Below are positions 1-5,219 of a stretch of DNA of 5,219 bases, piece by piece. The notes under the pieces were generated by a model. That model was not told the DNA's origin and ran no database searches. It was given only the letters and a program-made list of their open reading frames with translations. Origin of the DNA: Armatimonadota bacterium. GTDB lineage: Bacteria; Actinomycetota; Acidimicrobiia; Spongiisociales; UBA5794. A program made the position numbers and the translations under genes. Numbering within the stretch: position 1 is the stretch's first letter; the number at the start of each line of letters is the position of its first letter. The stretch is from positions 1-5,219 of the forward strand of contig QQUL01000125.1 of assembly GCA_008501565.1 (NCBI GenBank), given 5' to 3'.

Positions 1-78
1 GCGCACGTCGTCGTGCTCGACGCGAAGCGATCTATGCGAGTCTGGAGAGATTCGGATTGGTAACGAGAACCCGAGGCG
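1..78. other. Leader upstream of the interrupted gene
   Basis: The frame used by the gene starting at 79 has an in-frame TAA at 61-63, so that gene cannot extend further left without a frameshift. Another + frame is open from the window edge to a TGA at 117-119 and reads ...REAIYASLERFGLVTRTRGDG..., which could be the tail of an upstream gene. It could equally be chance, and it would overlap the start at 79 by about 40 bases. I see no convincing -35/-10 pair. The only purine-rich stretch near the ATG is GAGG at 73-76, two bases from the start, which is too close for a normal ribosome binding site. Confidence 0.25.
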
Positions 79-526
79 ATGGAGGAGCCGACGCCGTCAA
101 AGGCGAAAGGAAAGCCTGACCACTACAGGTTTGGATGGACAACCGAAGAGCTTCAGCCAGCCGACCGACCAGAAGAAGACGCGATGCTGAAGGCAAACTT
201 TGCAGATGTGTATGGAAATACGGTCACCAACAGCGGTGAGAAGGAACCTGCCGGAGCCGGAAGCAAGTACTCGGATGGTGCGATCATTGGTCATGCAACG
301 CCAGGGATGGCGGGTCGGCCGTCGGATTCACAGGGAATCCGACTCAACCATGATCAGCTTGTCGATGCAGCGTACGAAGACACGAAGACTTATACACTGC
401 CCACAGGGGGAAGTGCATTAGACTCTGGATACTACGCGGTACAGGCGGTATTCGATGTGGGAACGGGAGGAACGCCTGATTATGACGAGACGGCGGCTGT
501 GAATACCGAAGCGAGCCACTACACGT

Positions 527-534
527 GTTTTATC
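527..534 (+). repeat. Left target-site duplication of the ISL3 element
   Basis: GTTTTATC directly precedes the left end of the insertion sequence and is repeated exactly at 1931-1938. Eight bases is the usual duplication length for ISL3-family elements, and the AT-rich site contrasts with the GC-rich surroundings. It falls inside codons of the interrupted gene. Confidence 0.95.
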
Positions 535-558
535 GGGTCTTCAGGAATCTGTGTGGGT
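535..558 (+). repeat. Left terminal inverted repeat (IRL)
   Basis: It begins GGGTCTTCAGGAAT and ends GTGTGGGT. Against the reverse complement of 1907-1930 it matches 19 of 24 bases, with mismatches at positions 3, 4, 12, 15 and 16. The outermost GG, the CTTCAGG block and the GTGTGGGT block are conserved and are the likely transposase contact sites. Confidence 0.93.
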
Positions 559-578
559 GACCCGTCCCCAGAGTCGCC

Positions 579-595
579 CCCTCACGGTGTGAGGG
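579..595 (+). promoter_or_regulatory. Hairpin in the left subterminal region of the IS
   Basis: CCCTCAC, loop GGT, then GTGAGGG form a perfect 7-bp stem, about 45 bases inside the left end and 75 bases before the transposase ATG. There is no T-run, so it is not a standard intrinsic terminator. In some other IS families such structures damp transposase expression from read-through transcripts, and that is an inference here. No convincing promoter was found between 535 and 671. Confidence 0.4.
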
Positions 596-670
596 CGCCT
601 CCGGGGCCTCGGATCCAAGCTCGTTCTGGATCGGTGTGTGGGGAACGGTGTCCGAGTAGTCTTGGACACC

Positions 671-1924
671 ATGAAGGACAGAGACCTGTACGCCCAGATA
701 CTCGGGATTCGGAAGCCCTGGTTCGTGACCGACGTCCAGCTCGCTCTCCCTGAAGGGGAGATCCTGGTTCGGGTCGAGCTGTTGTCGTCTGCTCGGCTCT
801 CGTGCCCGAGCTGCGAAGGACAGGCGAAACGGTACGACTGCCGGCGACGACGCTGGCGGCACCTCGACACGTGCCAGTACCGGACCATCCTCGAGGCCGA
901 AGTTCCTCGTGTGGAATGTGCGGAGCATGGTGTTCAGCAGATTCCGGTTCCCTGGGCGGAACCGAACTCGAGATTCACGGCGCTGTTCGAAGCCCTGGTC
1001 ATCGACTGGTTGCAGGAAGCCAGCCTGAGCGCGGTGGCTCGGCTCCTGAACCTGACATGGGACCAGGTGAACGGAGTCATGGAGCGAGCGGTGAAGCGTG
1101 GTCTGAAGCGTCGACAGCTCGAGGTTCCCACGCGGATCGGCGTCGATGAAACGTCGTTTCAGAAGCGTCACGAGTACGTCACTTCGGTCATCGACCTGGT
1201 GGAGCCGAAGGTCCTGTACGTGGCTGACGATCGCAAGTCAGAGAGTCTCAGCGGGTTCTACGAAGGGCTCACGGAAAAGCAGCGCGCCCGAATCAAGGTC
1301 GTTGCGATGGACATGCACCGCCCCTACATCAACGCGACTCGCGAACATGTCCCGGACGCAGACACGAAGATCGCCTTCGACAAGTTCCATGTAGCGCAGC
1401 ACCTCTCGAACGCCGTGGACGACGTGCGTCGCCAGGAGAACCGAGAACTTCTCGAAGCAGGGGATCGGACCCTGGTCGGGACGAAGTACCTGTGGCTGAA
1501 GCGCAAGGACGTCCCACCGGCTGAAACGACCCGAGCGGGGTTCATGAGGATGGCGAAGGGTCTGCTGAGGACTGCGCGGGCATGGGCGATCAAGGAAGCC
1601 GCAATGCTGCTCTGGAAGTACAGGGTTCGAGGATGGGCGCAGCGAGGCTGGCGATCATGGATCTCATGGGCCATGCGCTCGCGACTCGAACCCATTCGGA
1701 AGGTCGCACGAACGATCCGGGATCACCTGCCCGGGATCATCAACGCCATCGTAGCCCGCGCTACCAACGCAGCGACGGAGTCCATCAACAGTCGCATCCA
1801 GTGGCTCAAGAAGATGGCCTGCGGGTTCCGCAACCGGGAGCGATTCCGGAATGCCATCTACTTCCACCTCGGCGGTCTGGACCTCTATCCCGACGCCTGT
1901 TCCCTTACCCACACGAATGCCTGA
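671..1924 (+). CDS. ISL3-family transposase
   Basis: This 417-residue transposase should excise and insert the surrounding element by DDE chemistry. From ATG 671 it opens MKDRDLYAQILGIRKPW, a typical ISL3 beginning. A zinc-finger region follows, with CPSC (Cys45, Cys48) and CAEH (Cys83, His86). A helix-turn-helix-like segment lies around 116-144. The catalytic triad is visible: Asp159 in GVDET, Asp214 in VAMDMHRPY and Glu370 in TESIN. The conserved tail motif GFRNRERFRNAIYF follows. The frame also allows a GTG start at 638, adding 11 residues, but ATG 671 fits the family better. Neither start has a strong Shine-Dalgarno. The TGA stop (1922-1924) lies inside the right inverted repeat. Sampled codons end in G/C about 80% of the time, like the DUF3800-like gene and unlike the interrupted host gene. 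No frameshift or lost catalytic residue is seen, so it is probably functional. Confidence 0.95.
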   Translation: MKDRDLYAQILGIRKPWFVTDVQLALPEGEILVRVELLSSARLSCPSCEGQAKRYDCRRRRWRHLDTCQYRTILEAEVPRVECAEHGVQQIPVPWAEPNSRFTALFEALVIDWLQEASLSAVARLLNLTWDQVNGVMERAVKRGLKRRQLEVPTRIGVDETSFQKRHEYVTSVIDLVEPKVLYVADDRKSESLSGFYEGLTEKQRARIKVVAMDMHRPYINATREHVPDADTKIAFDKFHVAQHLSNAVDDVRRQENRELLEAGDRTLVGTKYLWLKRKDVPPAETTRAGFMRMAKGLLRTARAWAIKEAAMLLWKYRVRGWAQRGWRSWISWAMRSRLEPIRKVARTIRDHLPGIINAIVARATNAATESINSRIQWLKKMACGFRNRERFRNAIYFHLGGLDLYPDACSLTHTNA

Positions 1925-1930
1925 AGCGCC
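1907..1930 (-). repeat. Right terminal inverted repeat (IRR)
   Basis: Read on the - strand from 1930 it begins GGCGCTTCAGGCAT and ends GTGTGGGT, matching the left repeat at 19 of 24 positions. The last codons and the stop of the transposase lie within it. Confidence 0.93.
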
Positions 1931-1938
1931 GTTTTATC
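1931..1938 (+). repeat. Right target-site duplication of the ISL3 element
   Basis: GTTTTATC, identical to 527-534, directly follows the right inverted repeat. The interrupted coding sequence resumes at 1939 in the same frame that ended at 534, so deleting 535-1938 restores the reading frame. Confidence 0.95.
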
Positions 1939-3381
1939 ATTCGTCCCGATATCGATGAGGTAGACTTGGAGGATCGCAATCCGGTCGCGGTCATTGTACC
2001 GGTTAACACGTGGATGGCTTACAATGCCTGGCCGGGTGACTTTGGCGCCTACGAGGACGGCTGCGGAACAGCCAAGGATCTTGAGCTTCGGCCATCTACG
2101 GGAAGTCAGTACTATTCGCAGGGAAACAACGCAGCATATGGAATGATGGGTGACGGCGTATCGCCGGGACACTACATTGGTTGGCAGCGACCGAACATCA
2201 ACGCAAGTCCGGTTGTGAGTGAGGAGTTCTTCAATTGGCGACACGCGCCGATGGCGGCGAATCTCTTTGTGTGGCTAGATGATCCCATCGGCGATATATG
2301 GACCGGGTCAGTGGACTACGACGTTTACACGGACTGGGACCTGCATTCCATTCTCTCGGCAGACGATATGATCGAGGAGGATGGGCAGGGAGGGTATAAC
2401 GGACACAAAGTCGTGATGCTTGTTGGTCATCACGAATACTGGTCTGAGCCCATGCTTGATAAACTCCACGATTACCTTGAGGCAGGGGGCAACGTAATCA
2501 GCATCGGAGGGAATGCTATTGCGTATCGGTCGGAGTTGTTTAATACGGTTAGTGGCAGCACGGTAACGGGCGTCACGGGAGTGCTGGAGATCAAGAAGTG
2601 GCCGACCGGATTCCTGATGGAGGGGGACTGGGATTCGTATTCGTTGATGGCGGATCCTGATGATCCGCCAGAGGGTGATGAAAAAACGGGTGTGTGGCGC
2701 TTTGTAGAGAGCATAGCGAACAAGTCGCGGGATTATGTCCTCGGAACGTTGCCAGACATGGTGGGATTGCGCGAAATTGGGACGCCAACAGTGCGCGCTG
2801 AAGTTGACCAGTATGTGCTTTGGGCGGTGTCCGAGGGGGACCATAAGTTCTGGGGCCCGACTGTGCTCAGTGAGCATACATGGGTTGGCTCCGATCCTGG
2901 TGGACGAGTGGTGGGTCACGAAGCAGATCGATTCGTAGATGATGCGCCGACCGGCTCGGACGCACCGGACTTCGTGTGGGGCGATAGCGGAACCACGAAC
3001 CCAACGGTGCTCGCCTATGGCTCGTGGCTTGATCCGCTCGCTGACGGAGACGATTTGTTGTGGGCTCTAGAGTTAGACTGGGATGAGGATAAGTGGTCAG
3101 ATGATGAAACGGATCTGAACGTCGCGGCAAAGACCGGCGACTTTGCGGATTTGTCAGGCGACGTAAATGTGAATCAAGTCACGGGCCCGCACCACGCGCC
3201 GTACTCTAGCCACGGGCAAATCGTGTACTATGAATACGATGGTGGCGGAAGGGTGTTGACCATTGGTGCGATCGGAGCAGCCTTAGGCTTGTTAGACACG
3301 GCAGATTCCGACAAGAGAATCAGCAAGATGGTCGAATACGCGTTAGACTGCATGATTAACGGTGGGAGCAATTGTCCATAG
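1939..3381 (+). pseudogene. 3' fragment of N,N-dimethylformamidase beta-subunit-like gene (C-terminal domain)
   Basis: This is the 480-residue C-terminal part of the split gene, ending at TAG 3379-3381. It matches the pattern of the dimethylformamidase beta-subunit-like C-terminal domain. In reconstructed numbering the landmarks are VPVNTWMAYNAW (172-183), VGHHEYWS (314-321), GGNVISIGGN (335-344) and GGGRVLTIGAIG (587-598). Characterised members hydrolyse N,N-dimethylformamide using a mononuclear iron held by tyrosines and a glutamate. The HEYW tyrosine (319) is a candidate ligand, but the substrate here is unknown because most family members are uncharacterised. The stretch around 530-546 is very acidic. 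Sampled third positions are only about 50% G/C, unlike the neighbours. The frame is open back to an ATG at 1582 inside the element, giving a possible 599-residue IS fusion. A TTG at 1966 with GAGG five bases upstream is another possible restart. No partner small-subunit gene is visible. Confidence 0.78.
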
Positions 3382-3691
3382 GCCCCTGATTGTTCCGGGA
3401 GCGGGTGGCGCCGTGCTTAGTTGTTGTCTAGGTGTAGCGTGCCGCAGTGCGTCAGGCATCCCGCTATGGTAGACGGCTGTGATGTCGCTCAGGTGCAGGC
3501 CAGCGTCCCGCATGCCGGCAGTGTTGATATCGGACGCGATTGCTCACCGGGCCACTAGTGGCCTCCGCAAGACTCAGCGAAGAAGTGGCGTTCGGCGCCG
3601 GGGCCTCACAGAGCTTCTTTGAGGGGCGCTCGTCGCCGAGGGCTCCCGATAACGTGCAGCACAGCGCATCGGAAAGAGCTGTTTTTGGCGG
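3382..3691. other. Convergent intergenic region, no gene recognised
   Basis: This gap of 310 bases separates the 3' ends of the + strand dimethylformamidase-like fragment and the - strand DUF3800-like gene. No ORF here has convincing codon structure, and the + strand frame starting at 3540 mostly shadows the - strand gene. No intrinsic terminator with a stem and T-run serves either gene. A weak CCTCA/TGAGG stem at 3604-3624 has an 11-base loop and no T-tract. The clearest structure is the palindrome at 3550-3563. Confidence 0.6.
3550..3563. repeat. Perfect 14-bp palindrome
   Basis: GGCCACTAGTGGCC is its own reverse complement. It has no loop and no T-run, so a dimeric protein binding site or a chance palindrome is more likely than a terminator. 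It lies 169 bases after the + strand stop and 129 bases beyond the - strand stop. Confidence 0.5.
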
Positions 3692-4552
3692 TCACCTTTC
3701 CGGGAACGCCGTCAGCACGAACCGCAGGTTGTCGTCGACCGTGCCGTCCAGCTCACTCCTCTCCGTCACCCGAAGCGAGCTGCTCGCCGGCAACGGCGCT
3801 CGCGGCACGATCGACTCGAAGATGCGCGCGCGCACCGCCTCGCGCTCACCAGACTCAGAGCCTTCTCTCAGCCGTGACTTGACGGACGCTACGCCAAAAT
3901 TGGCGAGCAGGTCCGCCGCCTGAACGAGCATCGAGCTCGCGGACGGTCCAGCGCTCAGGGTGCTGATCGCCGGACCTGCGGGGAACAGCTGGCGCTTGTA
4001 GGCGTTGGCCACTCTGACCAGCGCATCGGACGCCGTGGTCAGAAGTGGGCCGTGATCTCCTGCGAGCCCCACCACCGCGGCGCCGGCATGCTCGTCACCA
4101 TCCTGGTCCTGGTCCAGCTCGACCGCCACTGTCGTGTCGCCGTGGTGGGGGATCTCGCCAAGGCAGCGGGCCAACGAGAACAGCGCCCCGGCTTTCGCGG
4201 TGGCGAATTCGGGAGCTCGTTCTCGAAACTGTGAGAGCACGCCATCGGCGACGCGCCCAGCGAACTCCGCGAAGACTGTCCTGTGCGTTTTCCCGTGCAC
4301 CAGCTGGAACGCGGCGTACTGGCCATGTCGCTCCAGTGCATCGCGGATCGCACGGGCGAAGCGTTCGTACACGTCGAGCTCCTGTTCGCAGCCTGAGTTG
4401 AACTCTCTGCCGTGGAATCGTGCGAGCTCCGCCCGGCGCAGGAGCTCGCGTCCGGTGTGCTCGAGTTCGGCCGCCCCGACGTCGGAGCAGATCAGGCAGG
4501 CGTACCCCTTGAAGGGGCCGCTCCCACAGTCGTCCACACCTGCACGAAGCAC
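3692..4552 (-). CDS. DUF3800-like protein (predicted RNase H-fold)
   Basis: A 286-residue cytosolic-looking protein with no signal peptide or membrane span. It starts at GTG 4552-4550, preceded by GAGG four bases upstream, and stops at TGA 3694-3692. The motif order resembles DUF3800, a family predicted to have an RNase H-like fold: VDDCGSG at residues 6-12 (in the place of the family's DESG), FHGREF at 46-51, an acidic strand VAVELDQDQDGDEH at 142-155, and LVQAADLLANF at 209-219 (in the place of the family's 'QlADl'). Candidate metal-binding acids are Asp7 or Asp8, Asp147 and Asp214. Nuclease activity is an inference, as DUF3800 proteins are mostly uncharacterised though often seen beside mobile genes. 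In the first 30 codons 24 end in G/C, supporting real coding on this strand. A short CPGCG-containing ORF ends one base upstream and might be co-translated. It could instead be an unrelated hypothetical. Confidence 0.72.
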   Translation of the reverse strand: MLRAGVDDCGSGPFKGYACLICSDVGAAELEHTGRELLRRAELARFHGREFNSGCEQELDVYERFARAIRDALERHGQYAAFQLVHGKTHRTVFAEFAGRVADGVLSQFRERAPEFATAKAGALFSLARCLGEIPHHGDTTVAVELDQDQDGDEHAGAAVVGLAGDHGPLLTTASDALVRVANAYKRQLFPAGPAISTLSAGPSASSMLVQAADLLANFGVASVKSRLREGSESGEREAVRARIFESIVPRAPLPASSSLRVTERSELDGTVDDNLRFVLTAFPER

Positions 4553-4553
4553 G

Positions 4554-4662
4554 TTACCTCACCGCAGCAGCGAGCAACTTGAGCACCGCCCCACACCCTG
4601 GGCAGTGTCGGGTGTAAGGAAACCCTTTCCGCTGTGACGTAGCCGTCCACGGCACCCTCCAT
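4554..4662 (-). pseudogene. Possible small frameshifted ORF with CPGCG motif
   Basis: The frame ending at TAA 4556-4554 finishes ...GFPYTRHCPGCGAVLKLLAAAVR, one base before the GTG of the DUF3800-like gene, whose ribosome binding site it contains. CPGCG resembles one half of a zinc ribbon, but the second cysteine pair is missing. Upstream in this frame the translation turns arginine- and tryptophan-rich and implausible. A different - frame from ATG 4662 reads MEGAVDGYVTAE and looks more natural. A one-base slip in the GGAAAGGGTTTCC run near 4621-4630 would join the two into a protein of about 35 residues. This could be a real small gene with a frameshift, a sequencing error, or chance. The in-frame version without a slip could start as far back as 4802, overlapping the next gene. 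Confidence 0.25.
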
Positions 4663-4761
4663 CGCCTCCCAGCCACCGGGCAGGGCCCGGTAGAGGAATG
4701 GGACCGCAGCCCGGTGCACCCGGAGCTGGAGGACATCTTCAAGAACGGCGAGGGGTTGTAG
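4618..4761 (+). pseudogene. Tail of a + strand gene, apparently truncated at its 5' end
   Basis: The + frame ending at TAG 4759-4761 reads ...VEEWDRSPVHPELEDIFKNGEGL. In its last 22 codons 21 end in G or C, the same saturated pattern as the gene at the right edge, and the opposite strand in this stretch is much less biased. It faces that gene tail to tail with a 12-base gap. The frame is blocked by TAA at 4615-4617, and coding character fades upstream of roughly 4684, so only the end of a gene seems to survive. The protein is not recognised. The reading is short, so chance remains possible. Confidence 0.35.
4675..4691. other. GC-rich hairpin near a composition break
   Basis: ACCGGGC, loop AGG, GCCCGGT form a perfect 7-bp stem. 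There is no T-run on either strand. It sits where the highly GC3-biased + strand tail fades into less biased sequence, so it may mark a recombination junction or simply be part of the old gene. Confidence 0.35.
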
Positions 4762-4773
4762 GTCTTCTCGGGC

Positions 4774-5219
4774 TCAGCAGCCGGAGTCGAGCGGCTTCTC
4801 ACCCGGGACCCTCAGCGGGAAGGTCAGGCCCAGGTCGACGGGGACCGGCTTGCTGTCCCGGAGCACCCGCAGGTTCTTCAGCGTGACGTCGTACACCCCG
4901 GCGTCGACCCAGGTGCCGATCTCGAACTTCCAGCGCTCCTTGATCCAGTTCTTGCCCCGGATCGAGATGCCGCTCTCGCCTCGCAGGCCGATCGGCCGGG
5001 CCGGGTAGTCCTCTCCCTGGTAGCTCAGCCGCACGTCTTCCATGTCGAACAGCAGGCGCTCCTCGAAGCGGTTGTGCAGCCGCAGCTCCAGCTCGACCCA
5101 GAGGTTGCCGTAGTCGTTGCTGACCGTGGCGATCTCGGCCCAGCCGCCGCCGTCCTCGTGCTCCGCCTTGAACAGCTCCTGGCCCGGCAGGCAGCCGATG
5201 TCGATCCGCCCGCCCACCC
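4774..5219 (-). CDS. Unrecognised beta-rich protein, 3' part (start outside window)
   Basis: 147 residues are visible, ending DSGC at TGA 4776-4774. The frame is open to the window edge. A GTG at 5217-5215 is the first possible start, but nothing upstream can be inspected, so the gene is treated as partial. The visible part is soluble-looking, with no membrane span. It alternates polar and hydrophobic residues in strand-like segments (LWVELELRLHNR, VRLSYQG, VYDVTLKNLRV, LGLTFPLRV), suggesting an Ig-like or other beta-sandwich fold. Fold and function are inference and I do not recognise the family. Codon use is extreme: in the first 40 or so visible codons essentially all third positions are G or C. 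This makes it the best candidate for native chromosomal sequence in the window. It converges on a + strand gene tail ending at 4761. Confidence 0.75.
   Translation of the reverse strand, partial: VGGRIDIGCLPGQELFKAEHEDGGGWAEIATVSNDYGNLWVELELRLHNRFEERLLFDMEDVRLSYQGEDYPARPIGLRGESGISIRGKNWIKERWKFEIGTWVDAGVYDVTLKNLRVLRDSKPVPVDLGLTFPLRVPGEKPLDSGC

Larger units (their letters stand above)
79..753 (+). pseudogene. 5' fragment of N,N-dimethylformamidase beta-subunit-like gene, cut by ISL3 element
   Basis: Native sequence runs from 79 to 534 (152 codons). The frame then reads into the insertion sequence for 72 foreign residues and stops at 751-753. The native part lacks a signal peptide or membrane segment. 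Around residues 104-120 it carries YTLPTG...SGYYAVQAVF, which resembles the 'SGlYa' strand preceding the catalytic-type domain in dimethylformamidase-like large subunits. The last native residues (CFI) join in frame to IRPDID at 1939. The start at 79 is the first ATG after an in-frame stop but has a poor ribosome binding site. Large subunits of characterised dimethylformamidases are longer than the 632 residues reconstructed here, so the N-terminus may be mis-set or truncated. As it stands, this fragment lacks all of the C-terminal domain and should be non-functional. Family assignment rests mainly on the 3' fragment. Confidence 0.72.
535..1930 (+). mobile_element. Complete ISL3-family insertion sequence, 1396 bp
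   Basis: The element is bounded by matching 8-bp direct repeats and by 24-bp inverted repeats that agree at 19 of 24 positions. It holds a single transposase gene on the + strand covering most of its length. The size, duplication length, inverted repeats and a one-ORF transposase with an N-terminal zinc finger and DDE domain all match known features of ISL3. It carries no passenger gene. It sits in the same orientation as the gene it interrupts. Exact duplications and an uninterrupted transposase indicate a young, potentially active copy. Which named IS it is closest to cannot be told without a database. Confidence 0.95.

Noticed and set aside
3..119. Open frame at the left edge ending at TGA 117-119
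   Set aside because: Only about 38 codons are visible, without a recognisable motif, and it overlaps the better-supported ORF from 79. It may be a gene tail but cannot be supported from this window.
530..1171. 213-residue - strand ORF across the left part of the IS
   Set aside because: It is antisense to the transposase, begins and ends without regard to the element boundaries, is rich in Arg/Pro/Ser, and shows no recognisable motif.
2308..2919. 203-residue - strand ORF opposite the dimethylformamidase-like domain
   Set aside because: The + strand frame carries family motifs throughout this stretch. The antisense translation has shadow-type composition.
3604..3624. Possible terminator stem CCTCA/TGAGG
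   Set aside because: The stem is only 5 bp with an 11-base loop and no T-run on either strand.
3640..3691. Resemblance to an integron attC site downstream of the DUF3800-like gene
   Set aside because: No paired GTTRRRY and RYYYAAC core sites could be found at the right spacing.
3540..3923. 127-residue + strand ORF
   Set aside because: It overlaps the 3' end of the DUF3800-like gene. Its Ser/Arg-rich translation is typical of the antisense of a GC-rich gene, and the part before 3692 shows no motif.
4134..4637. 167-residue + strand ORF opposite the DUF3800-like gene
   Set aside because: It is antisense shadow. The - strand has a good ribosome binding site, strong GC3 bias and family-like motifs over the same bases.

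Overview
The window looks like a mobile, partly decayed accessory region of a high-GC bacterium. Third-position GC is near-saturated in the gene at the right edge, which would fit lineages such as Myxococcota, Actinomycetota or Planctomycetota. Nothing in the sequence fixes the taxon. I saw no tRNA, rRNA or CRISPR signal.

Left and centre (79-3381, + strand): one gene resembling the large (beta) subunit of N,N-dimethylformamidase has been split by an ISL3-family insertion sequence. The element is complete. It has imperfect 24-bp terminal inverted repeats (19 of 24 matching), an 8-bp target duplication (GTTTTATC) on both sides, and an apparently intact DDE transposase. Removing the element and one copy of the duplication rejoins the host gene exactly in frame as a 632-residue protein. 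The insertion therefore looks recent, and the gene was probably intact until then. The open frame that carries the catalytic-type C-terminal half also extends back into the element, so an IS-driven fusion or internal start is possible.

Centre (3382-3691): a 310-bp convergent intergenic stretch with no recognisable gene. Its only clear structure is a perfect 14-bp palindrome.

Right (3692-5219, mostly - strand): a 286-residue protein with a pattern like DUF3800 (predicted RNase H-fold). Just upstream of it is a short, possibly frameshifted ORF with a CPGCG motif. A + strand gene tail ends at 4761, followed by the 3' end of an unrecognised, probably beta-rich protein that runs off the window.

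Codon use changes along the window. The interrupted gene has roughly 50-65% G/C third positions in samples, the transposase and DUF3800-like gene about 80%, and the last gene nearly 100%. This suggests a mosaic of separately acquired segments, with a likely junction near 4660-4690. No pathway links these genes. The best-supported story is gene acquisition followed by IS disruption.
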